NCBI RefSeq assembly: GCF_003672135.1
Contig: NC_039513.1
Coordinates: 4,216,833 to 4,280,832 of the forward strand
DNA: 64,000 nt
Direction: 5' to 3'
From: Ooceraea biroi
Taxonomy: Eukaryota; Arthropoda; Insecta; Hymenoptera; Formicidae
Shown: one piece after another, positions 61,503-64,000 of the stretch
Layout of the letters: each line of letters opens with the position of its first letter
Numbering within the stretch: the stretch's first letter is position 1
Notes under the pieces: generated by a model
Told to the model about the DNA's origin: nothing
Databases searched by the model: none
The model's input: the letters and a program-made list of their open reading frames with translations, nothing else
Position numbers and translations under genes: made by a program

Positions 61503-64000
61503 GAACAGCGTGCGAAGCATTCGGAATATGTGGTTGTTACAAAATTTCAATGACATACCTCCGTGCGTAAAATGCGGGCTATACATGGTTGTTACGCTGC
61601 CACGGCGTCGGAACATGCTTCGAAATTTGTGATAATACCATGTCAGTGTCGCATGGTTAAAATTTTATGGTCGCTGCCTGCGGACGACGTACTGAATTTT
61701 GAAAGGAAAGGAGATCTAATCTGGAAACCTGTATGGCATATGGTCCCCTTGGAAGTAATCAATATCGGATCATTAATTGCATTAAATTTATTGCAAGGAA
61801 AATCACAATTGAATCATTGTCAGTGAACATTCTCTGCATCATGTTAATCACATGTAAAAATAATTGTGCATTTATATAATAACTTGTTTAGAAAATAACT
61901 GGGATATATAAAGTAAAAGATAGCTATGATTTTAGTTTCTAAATTATAACTTTTTGAATATTTTCCAATGATTTCTTTTTTCCAAATGTGTTTAAGTGCT
62001 ATCTGTTTTATTATACAATAGATTACAAAGCAAAAGGTACGCACACGAAAATAATGAATAACTGCACTATTGTAATAAAAGCAATGGTCAAGTGACATTT
62101 TATCACATTGCACTTGATTGCTTAACGAATTGCGACTGACGCATAGATTCGCTGAACTAAAAGCATGTGAGGTTCATCAAACAATGAAACAGTTATAAAG
62201 TGGAATATGGACCCCAATCGATATTCCATTGAAGTTATATCGAGAACTTTGTGCAAAATTTAGTAATGCTATAGTCGCATGAGATCGAGGAAAAAATCAG
62301 TTTGCTTTGTATTGCGACTTGATATTAAATCGGCCAATCAATTTCGAAACTGTTAAATAAGTGCAATCACGAAAGGTCAATTATGATTTTCCATTATCTT
62401 CTATTTTATTTTTTGAAATTGGATATAGGATCAAGTATTAGTTTCGCTCGTTGCGCTGGACAATAATTAGCAACTGTAAATGTAGTAGCAAATTATGAAA
62501 TGTATTGGATTCGTATTATGCTGATCCAAATTGCAAAAGCAATGCTTTATGTATATTTAAGCATTTGTTCCGGGAATACTGAACTCAAATAGGTCGCAAG
62601 AATTATCGTTGGTAATCCGCAAAGTTAATTAACGCTCAATGAGATGACATGAGATTTCACGATACCGAATACGATTGAAATTGATTACAACGGATCGAAA
62701 TTGACCGCAATTAAAGCAAACCGATCGGAATTGAGGAAATAACGACAAGCTCAATAAAATCCAACCACTTGTTGGAGCAACAAGTATATATTTATTCAGG
62801 ATTGGTAAATATGCTGATACAAGTGTATTTAATAATCTTCGCTAAATACTTTCATCAGATTACAAATGCGACAAATGCATGTTTCATTTTAAGATTTTAG
62901 ATAAGATGAGCTTCAGGTTTATACATCAAGATACAGAATTTCTGATTTTCTAAATATCTTTTTCTTTTTTTCCTATACACATTTACCTGTTTTTTATGTT
63001 TTTTGTTTTACTATTGCCATTTAACAATCAACTATATCAATTGTATCATTTTGAATAAAAAATGCTAATTTTATGAATTGTGTAAATAATATTTTAAATA
63101 ATTATATTTGAATATGAAAACTAAAGATAGATAAAAAAATGTGCAATTATAATTTTATATTGCATATCATGACATTATAAATTAAATATAAATTTAATCA
63201 AATTATGCTATGATTTTACTTGAAATATGTGTTAAAAGAAGAAATTATTTTACAATATATGTACCTACATATTACGTAGGCAATCGCTATATGTTCTTAC
63301 AATCGTTATTGCAGATTGAATAAACTATATATTTTTATTATCGTCAGAACAATTTGAAATCGTATTGATCAATTTGTCAAAACTCATTGGCTATCGAAAT
63401 ATTAAGATTTATAGTAAGCCAATTCACGGACAATTTTCATATTCTCGAAGCAATAGCCTTGAACGAATATCTTCCCCTACTTTGTCTGCCATAAAATTAT
63501 TCAATTCTTTATTAATATTTCCAGTGAAAAACGTTCAGATATTGATTCATCAAATGTATTTTATATAATGATATAAGAATATGTTACATCTCTCAATGTA
63601 TTATATAGGGATGCATATACTGCCCTTATTGTGGGGTGAATTTGCGGATGTGCGCGCGAACGTGGGCGCGTGCGAGCGCGATCGGTCCGCGTCGCGCCGG
63701 TGATTCCTTCTCGGACCGGCTCGACGCGCCTTCAGTCGCGTTCCGCGCGTCGTACGAGTGGGTGTGTTTTTGCTCGCATCCTTTCCGTCGAATCATTCCA
63801 CTTTCTACTCTTCCTGTCCATTTGTCTATCCGGTTACGTTCGATTTACGCGGCGTAAATGAGACTTGAAGGGAGAAGTAAAGAGACGAACATACACGAAA
63901 TAAAACATGAAACGAACCGAATAATCGTCGACAGGATTCGTTGAAACATTACAGAGAACTGTTGATTTTCCGAAAGGCAAAAGATTGTCGATCTTTTCGG

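Larger units (their letters stand above)
61226..64000. other. Downstream AT-rich region ending in a GC-rich patch
   Basis: 3' flank of the acetyltransferase with a polyadenylation signal (61497-61502) and hairpins at 61461-61478 (7-bp stem, 4-nt loop) and 62767-62785 (8-bp stem, 3-nt loop). An 88-codon GTG-start frame at 61563-61826 contains no known domain. From about 63640 to 63860 the DNA becomes GC- and CpG-rich, as at a promoter or first exon of a gene beyond the window; its ORFs are uninformative. Confidence 0.5.

Noticed and set aside
1..64000. CRISPR arrays, operons, phage or defence islands
   Set aside because: None seen; the window is intron-containing animal DNA with no regularly spaced repeats of that kind.

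Overview
The window is animal nuclear DNA, almost certainly from an insect and most likely a hymenopteran (an ant is my best guess). The genes are split by GT-AG introns from under 100 bases to 16 kb. The background is AT-rich with many microsatellites and short GC/CpG-rich islands. The four recognisable genes have clear insect or animal homologues. No bacterial, phage or CRISPR feature was seen. The species is inferred, not shown.

Layout. 1-13.1 kb holds no gene I can support, only AT-rich DNA, a GC-rich island at 7.4-8.8 kb with a strong hairpin, and an unexplained ORF at 10.5-11.0 kb. 13.1-19.6 kb (+) is a pancreatic-lipase-family gene. Seven exons were assembled by splice phase; the catalytic Ser, Asp and His are all present, a PLAT-like domain follows, and then an unusual 600-residue low-complexity C-terminal extension lies in the same exon as the end of the PLAT domain. 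19.6-23.7 kb is the convergent 3' region of that gene and the next.

23.7-53 kb (-) is the orthologue of the TESK1/2 kinases (Drosophila center divider, cdi). It has five coding exons, a roughly 400-residue Ser/Thr-rich N-terminal region before the kinase domain, introns of about 5 and 16 kb, a probable 5' UTR exon at the CpG island at 52.1-53.1 kb, and a predicted 993-residue product.

54.2-56.7 kb (+) is nucleostemin (Ns1/GNL3), a circularly permuted nucleolar GTPase. It has eight exons and 569 residues, starts about 1.1 kb from the cdi CpG island in divergent orientation, and has a CACGTG E-box 75 bases before its ATG. 59.4-61.2 kb (+) is a GNAT-fold N-acetyltransferase with four exons and 281 residues. 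61.2-64 kb is mostly AT-rich and ends in a GC-rich patch.

The genes do not form one pathway: secreted lipid hydrolysis, cytoskeletal signalling, ribosome biogenesis and acyl transfer. I did not find a new defence or mobile system. The best leads are the lipase extension, the long TESK N-terminus, two small transposon-like elements that share TACAGG ends, and several near-perfect palindromes in introns.
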